From DDH964 sp963763205 (lineage in GTDB: Bacteria > Desulfobacterota > Desulfuromonadia > Desulfuromonadales > DDH964): 64,000 nt of DNA. The stretch covers positions 372,001 through 436,000 of the forward strand of contig CAVXNQ010000018.1 of NCBI GenBank assembly GCA_963763205.1, given 5' to 3'. The position numbers and the translations under genes were made by a program. Under the pieces are notes generated by a model. That model worked only from the letters and a program-made list of their open reading frames with translations. It did no database searches and had not been told where the DNA came from. Of this stretch, positions 1 to 8,090 are shown one piece after another. Positions within the stretch are counted from its first letter, which is position 1. Every line of letters starts with the position of its first letter.

Positions 1-2
1 CG

Positions 3-131
3 ATAATACTGGTCATCCTCTGGGCCCTGGGGTTGGTGAGCAGTTACACCCTGGGCGGTTTCATTCACATTCTGCTGGTCCTTGCCATCATTGTCGTGGT
101 TGTCGGGTTCCTGCAGGGACGGCGAGCTTGA
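3..131 (+). CDS. Lmo0937-family small membrane protein (5' end cut by window)
   Basis: The open frame runs in from the window edge and ends at a TGA. The visible 42 residues are a hydrophobic segment, then a conserved LVSSYTLGGFIHILLVLA core, a second hydrophobic stretch and a short basic tail ending GRRA. This is the pattern of the roughly 50-residue Lmo0937 family of two-helix membrane peptides, which have no known biochemical role and often sit beside stress genes. Only the first few residues should be missing. A second, broken copy lies at 1575-1740. Confidence 0.7.
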   Translation: MILVILWALGLVSSYTLGGFIHILLVLAIIVVVVGFLQGRRA

Positions 132-206
132 CGAAGATGGCAACTACCCGGGATGAAAACAAACGCCAGACGTCGGTGGCAAATTGTCGCAACCAGGAGG
201 TGTCAG

Positions 207-1409
207 ATGTACGAAAATATAAGAAAAGCGTTGGTGTTGCTGGCGACCACTGCCTTGGTTACCGGTTGCGCCGGCCTGAGGGCCAACGAGTCCCCGTTGA
301 CGTTCACACCGCATGCGTTTCCCGCGGGGCAATACACCCAGAAGGTGGACAACTTCCTCTTTATTCTGGATGCCTCGTACACCATGGAGAAAAATGGCGA
401 ACGGGACTTTGTGACCGCCAAGAATGTGATCGGCGCCATCAACCAGAGTCTGCCGACGGACCTGACCTTCAACGGCGGCCTGCGCACCTTCGGCCACCAC
501 CCCATGCAGTCGGCGAAGTTGACCGACCGGGTCTACGGGATGACGAATTATACCCGGAACGGCTTGCAGCAGGGGCTTGACAGCGTCAAGTATGCCGGCG
601 GGAACAGCCCCATGCCCGAGGCCCTGGAGGCCGCCGGTGGCGACCTGAAGGGGGCCTCGGGAAAAACCGCGATCATAGTCGTCAGTGACGGCCTGGTCGA
701 AGCCCAGATGGGCGGAGCCCCGGAGGCCGCGGCCAAGCTCAAGGGGGAGATGGGGGACAAACTCTGCATCTACACCATCGCGGTCGGCGGCGACCCTGCC
801 GGTGAGAAATTCCTTCAGGAGGTCGCCAAGGCCGGCGGCTGCGGATTTTCCGAAACCGCCTCCTCCTTGTCCGCACCCGACCAACTGGCGTCCTTTGTGG
901 AACGCGTCTTCCTGAGCAAGAAAGCTATGGCTGCTGCGCCTGCTGCGGCTACTGGCCCCCGTGACAGCGATGGCGACGGTGTCATCGATGCCCGCGACAA
1001 GTGCCCCGACACGCCCAAAGGCGAACTCGTTGATGAGCACGGCTGCTCCCTCAAGCTGACCCTGCACATCAATTTCGACTTCGACAAGTCGGACATCAAG
1101 CCGGAATTCGCGGCGGATCTGCAGACGGCCGGCGACTTTGTTCTCAAAAATAAGAATGTGCCCTACATCGTCATCACCGGGTACACCGATTCGATTGGCG
1201 AGGAGGGCTATAACCAGAAGCTTTCCGAACGCCGGGCCGCAGCGGTCAGGCAGTACCTGGTTGACAATTTCGGCCTCGATCCGAACCGGTTGGTCGCCCG
1301 CGGCGGTGGCGAGGCCGATCCGGTCGCCGACAACAGCACCGAAGCGGGCCGCGCCGAGAACCGCCGGGTGGAGATCACTTGTTGCGCCGTGCTTCCTCCC
1401 CTCAGGTAG
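207..1409 (+). CDS. OmpA-family lipoprotein with VWA domain and calcium-binding repeat
   Basis: The start at 207 is chosen because a strong GGAGGT lies just upstream and the protein then opens with a lipoprotein signal ending in the lipobox LVTGC; an earlier in-frame ATG at 153 lacks both. Residues about 45-230 form a von Willebrand A-like domain (FLFILDASYTM resembles the MIDAS region). A thrombospondin type 3-like segment follows (DSDGDGVIDARDKCPDTP), then a C-terminal OmpA domain with NFDFDKSDIKPEF and the peptidoglycan-binding region around GYTDSIGEEGYNQKLSERRA. It is probably anchored in the outer membrane and bound to peptidoglycan. The order of domains is visible; the ligand of the VWA domain is unknown. 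Confidence 0.85.
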   Translation: MYENIRKALVLLATTALVTGCAGLRANESPLTFTPHAFPAGQYTQKVDNFLFILDASYTMEKNGERDFVTAKNVIGAINQSLPTDLTFNGGLRTFGHHPMQSAKLTDRVYGMTNYTRNGLQQGLDSVKYAGGNSPMPEALEAAGGDLKGASGKTAIIVVSDGLVEAQMGGAPEAAAKLKGEMGDKLCIYTIAVGGDPAGEKFLQEVAKAGGCGFSETASSLSAPDQLASFVERVFLSKKAMAAAPAAATGPRDSDGDGVIDARDKCPDTPKGELVDEHGCSLKLTLHINFDFDKSDIKPEFAADLQTAGDFVLKNKNVPYIVITGYTDSIGEEGYNQKLSERRAAAVRQYLVDNFGLDPNRLVARGGGEADPVADNSTEAGRAENRRVEITCCAVLPPLR

Positions 1410-1574
1410 TCTTTCCTGCGCCGGAGGTGGGGGAGAGAACAAAGCCGAAAGAAGCTGGATGGATACTGAAACTTCCGGGCGGCGGATCAACTCGCCGGCA
1501 GAACAATGCGGGCTTGCCGTTGCCGCCGCCCGGACCGGTGATGCGCTCGCCCGGTCGCTGGAATGGAGGATCAT

Positions 1575-1740
1575 ATGTGGTGGACCACCTCGGTAATATT
1601 GATGATTCTGTGGGCAATGGGATTGGCGAGCAATTATCGGCTGGGAGGTTTTGTATTATATCCCACTGGTCCTGGCCTGCATTACGATAGGTCTTGGGCT
1701 CCTGGAGATGCGGAGAGCCAGGGATGAACAAAGTAAATAA
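1575..1740 (+). pseudogene. Frameshifted Lmo0937-family membrane peptide
   Basis: An ATG at 1575 follows GGAGGA. The first frame reads MWWTTSVILMILWAMGLASNYRLGGF, the family N-terminus. It then leaves frame near 1650, and the next frame continues with YYIPLVLACITIGLGLLEM and a charged tail to a TAA at 1738-1740. Removing one base around 1650-1653 restores a normal-length protein. Either a sequencing error or a recent mutation would explain it. Confidence 0.6.
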
Positions 1741-1945
1741 ACCGACCCCTTATGGCATTCACGTTATATTTGACAGAATTTTCATATATGACGGACCGTG
1801 CGGAGGGATATCCCTTCACCACATCCGCACATTCTTCCTTTTCACCCATCAATTCAGTAAGTTGTACCCACCATTCTGGCCGGTCTTCGCTGGCATGTAC
1901 ATTGCGATTTGATTCAATGGAAACACTCATTTAAGGAGAAGGACC

Positions 1946-2101
1946 ATGCTGGGAACAATTTTGATCGTCGTCATCCTGTTGCTGCTGCTGGGTGCGCTGC
2001 CCACCTGGCCCCACAGCCGCCAGTGGGGTTACCTGCCGAGTGGCGGGCTGGGGTTGATCCTGCTGATTCTCCTTATCCTGATGCTGCTGGGCCGGATTTA
2101 G
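1946..2101 (+). CDS. DUF3309 family small membrane protein
   Basis: A 51-residue peptide, MLGTILIVVILLLLLGALP at the start, then TWPHSRQWGYLPSGG and a second hydrophobic segment. The two helices joined by a Trp/His/Gly-Tyr loop with PSGG are typical of DUF3309. An AAGGAGAAGG stretch sits about 8 bases before the ATG. The family has no assigned function. It belongs to a run of tiny membrane-protein genes between about 1.5 and 2.4 kb. Confidence 0.75.
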   Translation: MLGTILIVVILLLLLGALPTWPHSRQWGYLPSGGLGLILLILLILMLLGRI

Positions 2102-2150
2102 ATGCCAGAGCCCTCAGAGCGCATGCCGAAGATGGGAGGTGAATGAGTTC

Positions 2151-2342
2151 ATGCCGTTAATTCAAGTGGTCGTGGTCCTGGTCGTGGTGGGTGTCGTTCT
2201 CTGGCTCATCAACCGGTTCATCCCCATGGCGGGATCCATCAAGACGATTCTGAATGTCGTCGTGGTCATTGCCGTCATCTGGTGGCTCCTGAACATTTTT
2301 GGAATTCTCAGTCACTTTCCCAACATCCACGTGGGCCGGTGA
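2151..2342 (+). CDS. Thivi_2564-family small membrane protein
   Basis: A 63-residue protein with two hydrophobic helices (IQVVVVLVVVGVVLWLI and TILNVVVVIAVIWWLLNIFGIL) separated by NRFIPMAGSIK, the hallmark of this family. An in-frame GTG at 2139 is possible, but the GGAGG at 2135-2139 is well placed for the ATG at 2151, so the shorter form is preferred. No function is known. It follows the DUF3309 gene closely. Confidence 0.75.
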   Translation: MPLIQVVVVLVVVGVVLWLINRFIPMAGSIKTILNVVVVIAVIWWLLNIFGILSHFPNIHVGR

Positions 2343-2378
2343 GTATTGGCGAGCACCTCGTGACATTGGATGGAAGCC

Positions 2379-2702
2379 ATGATTGACGCCACGATCAGAA
2401 TGTCCGTGCCGGCCGACAAACGCGTGGAAGTTCTGCAAACCATCAAGACCCTGATCGGTCCGATCCGGAACGAACCGGGGTGCCTAAGCTGCTATTACTG
2501 CGTGGATGCGGAGAAAGAGCACATCATTATCGTCAGGCAGGAGTGGCAAACCGATGAAGATCTGGCCGCACATCTCAGGTCCGACCATTTCAGTGTCCTG
2601 CTCGGGGCGATGAAGTTGCTTTCCATCGAGCCGGAGATCATGTTCAGCACCATTGCTTCCCGCGAGGGAGCGGAGGCAATAACCAAGGCCCGGGCGCGAT
2701 GA
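2379..2702 (+). CDS. Putative quinol monooxygenase (ABM domain)
   Basis: A protein of about 107 residues with the antibiotic-biosynthesis-monooxygenase ferredoxin-like fold: MIDATIRMSVPADKRVEVLQT, then an EPGCLSCYY turn, IIVRQEWQTDEDLAAHLRSDHF and a C-terminal beta segment. YgiN-type members act as quinol monooxygenases, and others are signalling or heme-related, so the substrate cannot be assigned. An ATG at 2370 is an alternative start three codons upstream. The second Cys in GCLSCYYC is less usual for the family. Confidence 0.7.
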   Translation: MIDATIRMSVPADKRVEVLQTIKTLIGPIRNEPGCLSCYYCVDAEKEHIIIVRQEWQTDEDLAAHLRSDHFSVLLGAMKLLSIEPEIMFSTIASREGAEAITKARAR

Positions 2703-2771
2703 AACCAGGACGAGTCATCGCATAAAACCAAGAGCCCATAACAATCGATCACAGACCGAAAGGAGACCGCC

Positions 2772-3086
2772 ATGTTCAAGAAAAATCGCCTTATGAGTTT
2801 TCTGGCCTGCTTCATCCTGGCTACTTCCTTCATGGGATGCGCGTCCACCGCGAAGCATGAAAGCACCGGCCAGTATATCGACAACTCGGTCATCACCTCC
2901 AAGGTGAAAGCGGCCCTCTTCAACGAACCGACCCTGAAAAGCATGCAGATCAATGTCGAGTCCTTCAAAGGGGAAGTGCAGCTGAGTGGTTTTGTCGATT
3001 CGGAGGCCAGCGCTAAAAAAGCCGGCGAAGTCGCGCGCAGTGTCGAGGGGGTCGTCTCGGTAAAGAACAACCTGATTGTCAAATAA
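2772..3086 (+). CDS. BON-domain lipoprotein
   Basis: A 104-residue protein with a signal peptide ending in the lipobox SFMGC (Cys at about residue 18-20), followed by one BON domain: YIDNSVITSKVKAALF, SMQINVESFKGEVQLSGFV, ASAKKAGEVARSVEGVVSVKNNLIVK. BON domains bind phospholipid or envelope surfaces, as in OsmY-like stress proteins. AAGGAGA lies before the ATG. The setting among envelope-stress genes fits a periplasmic protective role, which is inference. Confidence 0.85.
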   Translation: MFKKNRLMSFLACFILATSFMGCASTAKHESTGQYIDNSVITSKVKAALFNEPTLKSMQINVESFKGEVQLSGFVDSEASAKKAGEVARSVEGVVSVKNNLIVK

Positions 3087-3186
3087 GGCCACCGGACATC
3101 ACAACCAGGCGGAGGCCGCAACTTTGCGCCCGCTCCGGGCAGGAGCGGGCCAGCGGCTGGTGGCTCAGCAAGACTGGAGCGCTGCA

Positions 3187-4725
3187 ATGAACATTCTCCT
3201 CGTTTATCCTCATTATCCCGCCACCTTCTGGAGCTTCCGCTACGCCATGAAATTCATCGACCGCAAGGCGAGTTTCCCGCCGTTGGGGCTATTGACTGTG
3301 GCGGCGATGCTCCCCGGCGCGTGGGAACAGCGCCTGGTCGACATGAACGTCTCGGCCCTGACCGACCAGGACCTGCGCTGGGCCGATTACGTTTTCATCA
3401 GCGCCATGAGCATCCAGCGGCAGTCGGCGGAGGGGGTGATCGAGCGTTGCCGGCGCCTGGGGGTGAAAACCGTCGCCGGCGGTCCCCTGTTCACCTCGTG
3501 CCATGAGGATTTCCCCGACGTCGACCACCTGGTGCTGGGAGAAGGGGAAATCACCCTGCCGTTGTTCCTGGAGGACCTGGAGCGCGGCACGCCCCGGCGC
3601 CTCTACACCGCCGAGGGCTGGGCGCAACTCGGCGAAACGCCCACTCCCCGCTGGAATCTGGTGGATATGGCGGATTACGCCGCGATGAACATCCAGTACG
3701 GCCGGGGCTGCCCCTTCGACTGCGAGTTCTGCGACATTACCGCGCTCTTCGGCCGCCGGCCCCGCAGCAAGCCCCTGCCCCGGCTCCTCGCCGAGCTGGA
3801 GAGCCTGTATGCCCGAGGCTGGCGGGGGGCGGTCTTTTTCGTCGATGACAACTTCATCGGCGACAAGCCCAGGCTGAAGCGGGAGATTCTCCCCGCCCTC
3901 ATCGACTGGATGGAGACCCGCGATTTCCCCTTTTATTTCTACACCGAGGCGTCCATCGACCTCGCCGACGATCCGCAACTGCTGGAGCTGATGGTGCGCG
4001 CCGGCTTCGAGGAGGTCTTTATCGGCATCGAGACGCCCGATGAGGCAGGCCTCGCCGAAAGCGGCAAGCTGCAGAACAAGAACCGCGATCTGCTCGATTC
4101 CGTCAAGTCCATCCAGCAGGGCGGGCTCCAGGTGCACGGCGGTTTCATCGTCGGTTTCGACAGTGATCCGGAATCGATCTTCGAGCGGCAGATCCGCTTC
4201 ATCCAGGAGAGCGGCATCGTCACCGCCATGGTCGGAATCCTCACCGCCATGCGCGGCACCAAGCTCTTCCAGCGCCTGGAGAGGGAAGGCCGGCTGCTGA
4301 AGGACTCTGGCGGCAACAACACCGCCATCGATCTCAATTTCGTCCCCCGCATGCCACCGGAAGCCCTCATCGCCGGCTACCAGCGGATTCTCGACACCAT
4401 CTACGCTCCCAAACAGTACTACCAGCGGGTGATCAACCTGTTTCGGGAGTACCGGCCACGTCCCCAGGGGCGGTTCCATCGGCAGCCGGGGCACATCGGG
4501 GCGTTTTTCAAGTCGATGCTGCTGATGGGGGTGCTCGGCAAGGGGCGGCGGCATTACTGGAAACTCTTTTTCTGGTCGCTGCTGCGCAAGCCGCGGCTCT
4601 TCCCGCTGGCCATTACCTATGCCGTCTACGGCTATCACTTCCGGAAAGTCGCAGAAAAAATGCGGAAAAGCGGAATGTTCGATGGCCATGGTGGATGGGA
4701 GGAAGATGGCGGCCAGCCAGCCTGA
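3187..4725 (+). CDS. B12-binding-domain radical SAM protein (DUF4070 type)
   Basis: 512 residues starting MNILLVYPHYPATFWSFRYA. Residues 1-150 match a cobalamin-binding Rossmann domain (PPLGLLTVAAML, GGPLFTS, LGEGE). The radical SAM cluster motif CPFDCEFCDI is near residue 178, followed by VFFVDDNFIGDK and IGIETPDE typical of the barrel. The C-terminal part (NFVPRMPPEALIAGYQRILDTIY, then a basic hydrophobic tail) resembles DUF4070. Such enzymes often methylate or rearrange lipids or natural products; the substrate here is unknown. An upstream in-frame ATG at 3076 has no good ribosome site and reads through low-complexity sequence, so 3187 is preferred. Confidence 0.85.
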   Translation: MNILLVYPHYPATFWSFRYAMKFIDRKASFPPLGLLTVAAMLPGAWEQRLVDMNVSALTDQDLRWADYVFISAMSIQRQSAEGVIERCRRLGVKTVAGGPLFTSCHEDFPDVDHLVLGEGEITLPLFLEDLERGTPRRLYTAEGWAQLGETPTPRWNLVDMADYAAMNIQYGRGCPFDCEFCDITALFGRRPRSKPLPRLLAELESLYARGWRGAVFFVDDNFIGDKPRLKREILPALIDWMETRDFPFYFYTEASIDLADDPQLLELMVRAGFEEVFIGIETPDEAGLAESGKLQNKNRDLLDSVKSIQQGGLQVHGGFIVGFDSDPESIFERQIRFIQESGIVTAMVGILTAMRGTKLFQRLEREGRLLKDSGGNNTAIDLNFVPRMPPEALIAGYQRILDTIYAPKQYYQRVINLFREYRPRPQGRFHRQPGHIGAFFKSMLLMGVLGKGRRHYWKLFFWSLLRKPRLFPLAITYAVYGYHFRKVAEKMRKSGMFDGHGGWEEDGGQPA

Positions 4726-4779
4726 CAACCAGCGTTGTTGCCCCGTCGTTCTTGGCGGGCAGGACACCGGCCCGGGGGG

Positions 4780-4960
4780 GACCACGCCCAGTTGACCGGC
4801 CGGTGTTTCGGTCGGTTCGGGGCCGTTGCGGCCCGACCCACTTTCAGTCCCCTTCTCGCAAGGGCCTTTGCAAGCCAGGCCAGAGAGGTATGCACGGTGG
4901 TGCTCCCGGTCCCTGCCGTGGCAAAAGGAGGAACGAAGGATGAGAAGACGGCTGCACCTG
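4780..4960 (+). pseudogene. Degenerate remnant of a PAS-kinase gene
   Basis: The 355-base gap 4726-5081 has no intact gene. Read in one frame, about 4786-4914 encodes QLTGRCFGRFGAVAARPTF and AFASQAREVCTVVL. This closely parallels QLIGRGFGRFVAVEARPTF and VFASGSREACEVAL in the intact kinase at about 5777-5905. The DNA is also similar over that stretch, so this looks like a decayed partial duplicate of the neighbouring sensor gene. No kinase core follows. Confidence 0.6.
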
Positions 4961-5081
4961 AAGGCAAGGAAGGGGGAAAAAGGGTCCCTGCGGGGTCGAG
5001 ACGGGTCTTCCTGACAACTACCCGGGAGGTCCATCCGCCATCGATTTCGACGGCATCGAATTCGTCCGTCAAGGAGTCATT

Positions 5082-5411
5082 ATGAAAAGGATACTGATTT
5101 CAGTGTTTATCGCAGGGTCATTGCTGACGGCCTGTGCCATTGCGCCGGCCGGAGGGCGTGGCCACAGGTCGGGTGGAGTCGTGATCGCACCCGTTTTGCC
5201 GCCGGTCGTGGTGCTGGAGGCGGAGCCGTACTATTTTTACGAGGGCTTTCACTATCATTACACCAACGACCGCTGGTACTACTCGCAGTCGAGGCGTGGT
5301 CCATGGGCCGAATTGCCCAGGAACCGCTACCCCAAAGAGGTCAGATACAAGGGACGACATGGGAATCAGAACAGGGACCGAGACTGGCGCCACGATAACC
5401 GCCGCCAATGA
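5082..5411 (+). CDS. Small Tyr/Arg-rich lipoprotein
   Basis: 109 residues with a signal peptide and lipobox LLTAC, then a short Gly/Arg linker and an aromatic-rich core (EPYYFYEGFHYHYTNDRWYYS, RGPWAELPRNRYPKEVRYKG). The C-terminus is hydrophilic and Arg/Asn-rich. AAGGAG sits upstream of the ATG. It resembles uncharacterised envelope lipoproteins found near YXWGXW-type proteins. Function unknown. Confidence 0.7.
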   Translation: MKRILISVFIAGSLLTACAIAPAGGRGHRSGGVVIAPVLPPVVVLEAEPYYFYEGFHYHYTNDRWYYSQSRRGPWAELPRNRYPKEVRYKGRHGNQNRDRDWRHDNRRQ

Positions 5412-5454
5412 TTTTGGCCTGCGGACAGTGACAGCCTTCATTCCAAGGGTATGC

Positions 5455-6751
5455 ATGCCAAGTGACCGGAACCAGCCAGCGCCGGACGAAGCCGCCGAGT
5501 TGCGGCGCCGCGCGGAAATGCGGTTGAAAACGAAAACACCGGCGCCCCGGGCCGAGGTGGAGACGCAGCAACTCCTCCACGAACTGCAGGTCTACCAGGT
5601 CGAACTGGAGATGCAGAATGACGAGTTGCGCCAGACTCGGGACGAGGTGGGGAAACTGCTGGAACAGTACACCGAGCTCTACGATTTCGCCCCGGTCGGC
5701 TATGCGAACCTGGACCGAGAGGGGAGCATACGAGCCGTGAACCTGACGGGCGCCGGCCTCCTGGGGATGGAGCGCGGCCAATTGATCGGCCGGGGTTTCG
5801 GGCGGTTCGTGGCCGTTGAAGCCCGTCCCACCTTCAGCGCCTTTCTCGAAAAAGTCTTTGCGAGCGGCTCCAGAGAGGCTTGCGAGGTGGCGCTCCGGCA
5901 AGGCGGAAAGCACCCGCGCTTTGTCCAGATCGAGGCCGTTGCCGACGCTTCAGGGCGGGAATGCCGGGTTGCGCTTATCGATATTTCCCGGCGGCGGCAG
6001 TTGAAAGAGCAAATTGAGAAACAGCACGCCGAACTGGCCGTCCGCGCCGCTGAACTGGCGGCCGCCAACATCGAGCTCGATGCTTTCAACCACACCATTT
6101 CCCACGATCTGCGCGCGCCGCTGACGATTATTCAAGGTTATTCTCAACTTCTTCTGGAACTGTATGGCGAACAACTCCCGGAGTCGGCCAGGGGATTCCT
6201 CCAGGAAATTGGTGACGGCGCCCTGCGCATGAACCAGCTCCTCGATACCCTTCTCGAATTTTCACGCACCGCGCACGTCCGAAATACACCATGAAAAGGT
6301 CGACCTGAGCAAAATGGCTGAGCAGATAGCCACGGATCTGGAAACACCGAGAAGCGGGCGCAGGGTCACCTTCCGCATTGCGGCGGGGATAGTCGTGGAT
6401 GGCGATCCCGAGCTGTTGCGGGTGGTCTTGATCAACCTGATCGGCAATGCCTGGAAGTACTCCGCGAAGCAGGAACAGGCGGTCATTGAGTTCGGCGTGA
6501 CGGAGGTTGACGGGAAACCGGCCTGTTTCGTCCGGGACAATGGAACTGGCTTCGACATGGCCCATGCGGACAAGCTGTTCCTCCCCTTCCAAAGGCTTCC
6601 TGGCGCCACCGGCGCAGGTCATGGCATCGGCCTGGCCACGGTAGACCGGATCGTCCGGCGCCATGGCGGCCGGGTGTGGGCCGAGAGTGAACCAGGCAAG
6701 GGCGCGACTTTCTTTTTCACCCTGGAGTCAATAGATCGGAGATTGTCATGA
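5455..6751 (+). CDS. PAS-domain sensor histidine kinase (one frameshift)
   Basis: The first frame gives a coiled-coil start (HELQVYQVELEMQNDELRQTR), a PAS domain (YDFAPVGYANLDREGSIRAVN), a linker and the HisKA box (FNHTISHDLRAPLTIIQGYS). Near 6270-6295 it runs out of frame. The next frame continues with EIHHEKVDLSKM, the N box (LINLIGNAWKYS), G1 (VRDNGTGFDM) and G2 (HGIGLATVDRIV) of the ATPase domain, ending at 6751. No transmembrane segment is visible, so it should be cytosolic. The stop overlaps the next ATG. Both halves are well conserved, so a single-base error or fresh mutation is likely. Confidence 0.75.
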
Positions 6752-7038
6752 AAGACAAGCGAACAGAGTACGTCGAAAAACTCTCGGCACAGATGGTCGA
6801 ATGGGATACCCAGATCGAACGTCTCAAGGAAAAAGCGGAAAGCACCACGGCCGAAGAGAGGTCTGAATATTCCCAAACGATCTCGGCCCTGGAGCTGAAG
6901 CGGGACCAGGCGGCGGAAAAGCTGCAGGGGATTTCGATGGCCACCGATGACGAATGGGAAGACATGAAAGCCGGGGCGGAACAGATCTGGAGCGAGGTGA
7001 AGGACTTCTTCAGAGACACCATCAAGAAGACGCAATGA
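6748..7038 (+). CDS. Short coiled-coil protein, stress-response type
   Basis: 96 residues, almost entirely charged heptad-like helix (YVEKLSAQMVEWDTQIERLKEKAE, ISALELKRDQAAEKLQGI) with a C-terminal EWEDMKAGAEQIWSEVKDFFRDTI amphipathic segment. It looks like small sll1863-type proteins, but that is recognition by pattern only. The ATG overlaps the stop of the kinase gene (ATGA), so the two are translationally coupled. Confidence 0.65.
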   Translation: MKDKRTEYVEKLSAQMVEWDTQIERLKEKAESTTAEERSEYSQTISALELKRDQAAEKLQGISMATDDEWEDMKAGAEQIWSEVKDFFRDTIKKTQ

Positions 7039-7105
7039 ACGGGCCCGCCGTCCGCCGACGGTTAACACACCGCATAGTCCGACAGCAGCCTGGGGGGACA
7101 CCATC

Positions 7106-7879
7106 ATGCTATGCAAAGCCAAAACCCTGAAGGGCTACACCTTGGACAGCCTCGACGGGGAGATCGGAAAGGTCAGAGAATTCTACTTCGATGACCAGCA
7201 CTGGACGATTCGCTACCTGGTAGCCGATACGGGAAACTGGCTTACCGGCAGGCAGGTGCTGATCTCCCCCTACGCCCTGGTCGCCGTGATTGAAGAAAAG
7301 AAACACATCGAAATCAATTTGACCAAACAACAGATTGAGGAGAGTCCACCCCTGGAAAGCGACAAACCCGTCTCGCGCCAATTCGAGGATGAATACTATG
7401 GGTATTATGGCTGGCCGATGTATTGGGGCGGCCCCTACATGTGGGGGGCTTATCCCTTTATCATGCGCGACTTTGAACAGTGGAAAACCAAAGAACAGGC
7501 CGAGAAAACCTGGGACCCCTATCTGCGCAGCACGCATGATGTGCTGGGTAATCACCTCCAGGCCGCCGACGCCGAGATCGGTCACGTCGAGGATTTTCTC
7601 ATCGACGACGAGACCTGGGCGATTCGTTACCTGGTCATCGATACCCAAAAATGGTGGCAGGCGGGGAAAAAGGTTTTGATTTCCCCCCAATGGATCGAAC
7701 GGGTCAGTTGGCTCGAATCGAAGGTTTTCGTGAATCTTCCCAGCGAAGCGATCAGGCAGGCCCCGGAATACAACGAAAAATCCATGCTGACCCGGGAGGA
7801 CGAGACCGTATTGCATATTCATTACAACCGCAAAGGATACTGGCTGGACAACCCGACGGGAAAGAAACAGTCCCGTTGA
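7106..7879 (+). CDS. Double PRC-barrel domain protein
   Basis: 257 residues with two PRC-barrel modules. The first covers residues 1-75 (LKGYTLDSLDGEIGKVREFYFDDQHWTIRYLVADTGNWL), the second about 138-215 (EIGHVEDFLIDDETWAIRYLVIDTQKWW). Between them is a Tyr/Gly/Trp-rich linker around YYGYYGWPMYWGG. PRC barrels bind RNA or membrane-complex partners (RimM, reaction-centre H subunit), and stand-alone pairs like this are common in stress loci without an assigned role. A run of G lies before the ATG. The 211 bases after it (7880-8090) show no gene. Confidence 0.8.
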   Translation: MLCKAKTLKGYTLDSLDGEIGKVREFYFDDQHWTIRYLVADTGNWLTGRQVLISPYALVAVIEEKKHIEINLTKQQIEESPPLESDKPVSRQFEDEYYGYYGWPMYWGGPYMWGAYPFIMRDFEQWKTKEQAEKTWDPYLRSTHDVLGNHLQAADAEIGHVEDFLIDDETWAIRYLVIDTQKWWQAGKKVLISPQWIERVSWLESKVFVNLPSEAIRQAPEYNEKSMLTREDETVLHIHYNRKGYWLDNPTGKKQSR

Positions 7880-8090
7880 AGCCAACACGAGAAAGATTTC
7901 TCAGGGGTAGTGACTTGGGCAAATCCTTGGCTCGGCAGGTAGGGTCGATTGAAACGGCCGACCGGTTTACCGCGATCGGCCGGGCGGAGCCACGATCTGC
8001 CGGGATGCGAACGCTGCAAAAAATGGAGCTTGTTTATGAACCCTTCAGACATGTTGAATCACACCGGTGCATGGATGGACGGAGGACGAG

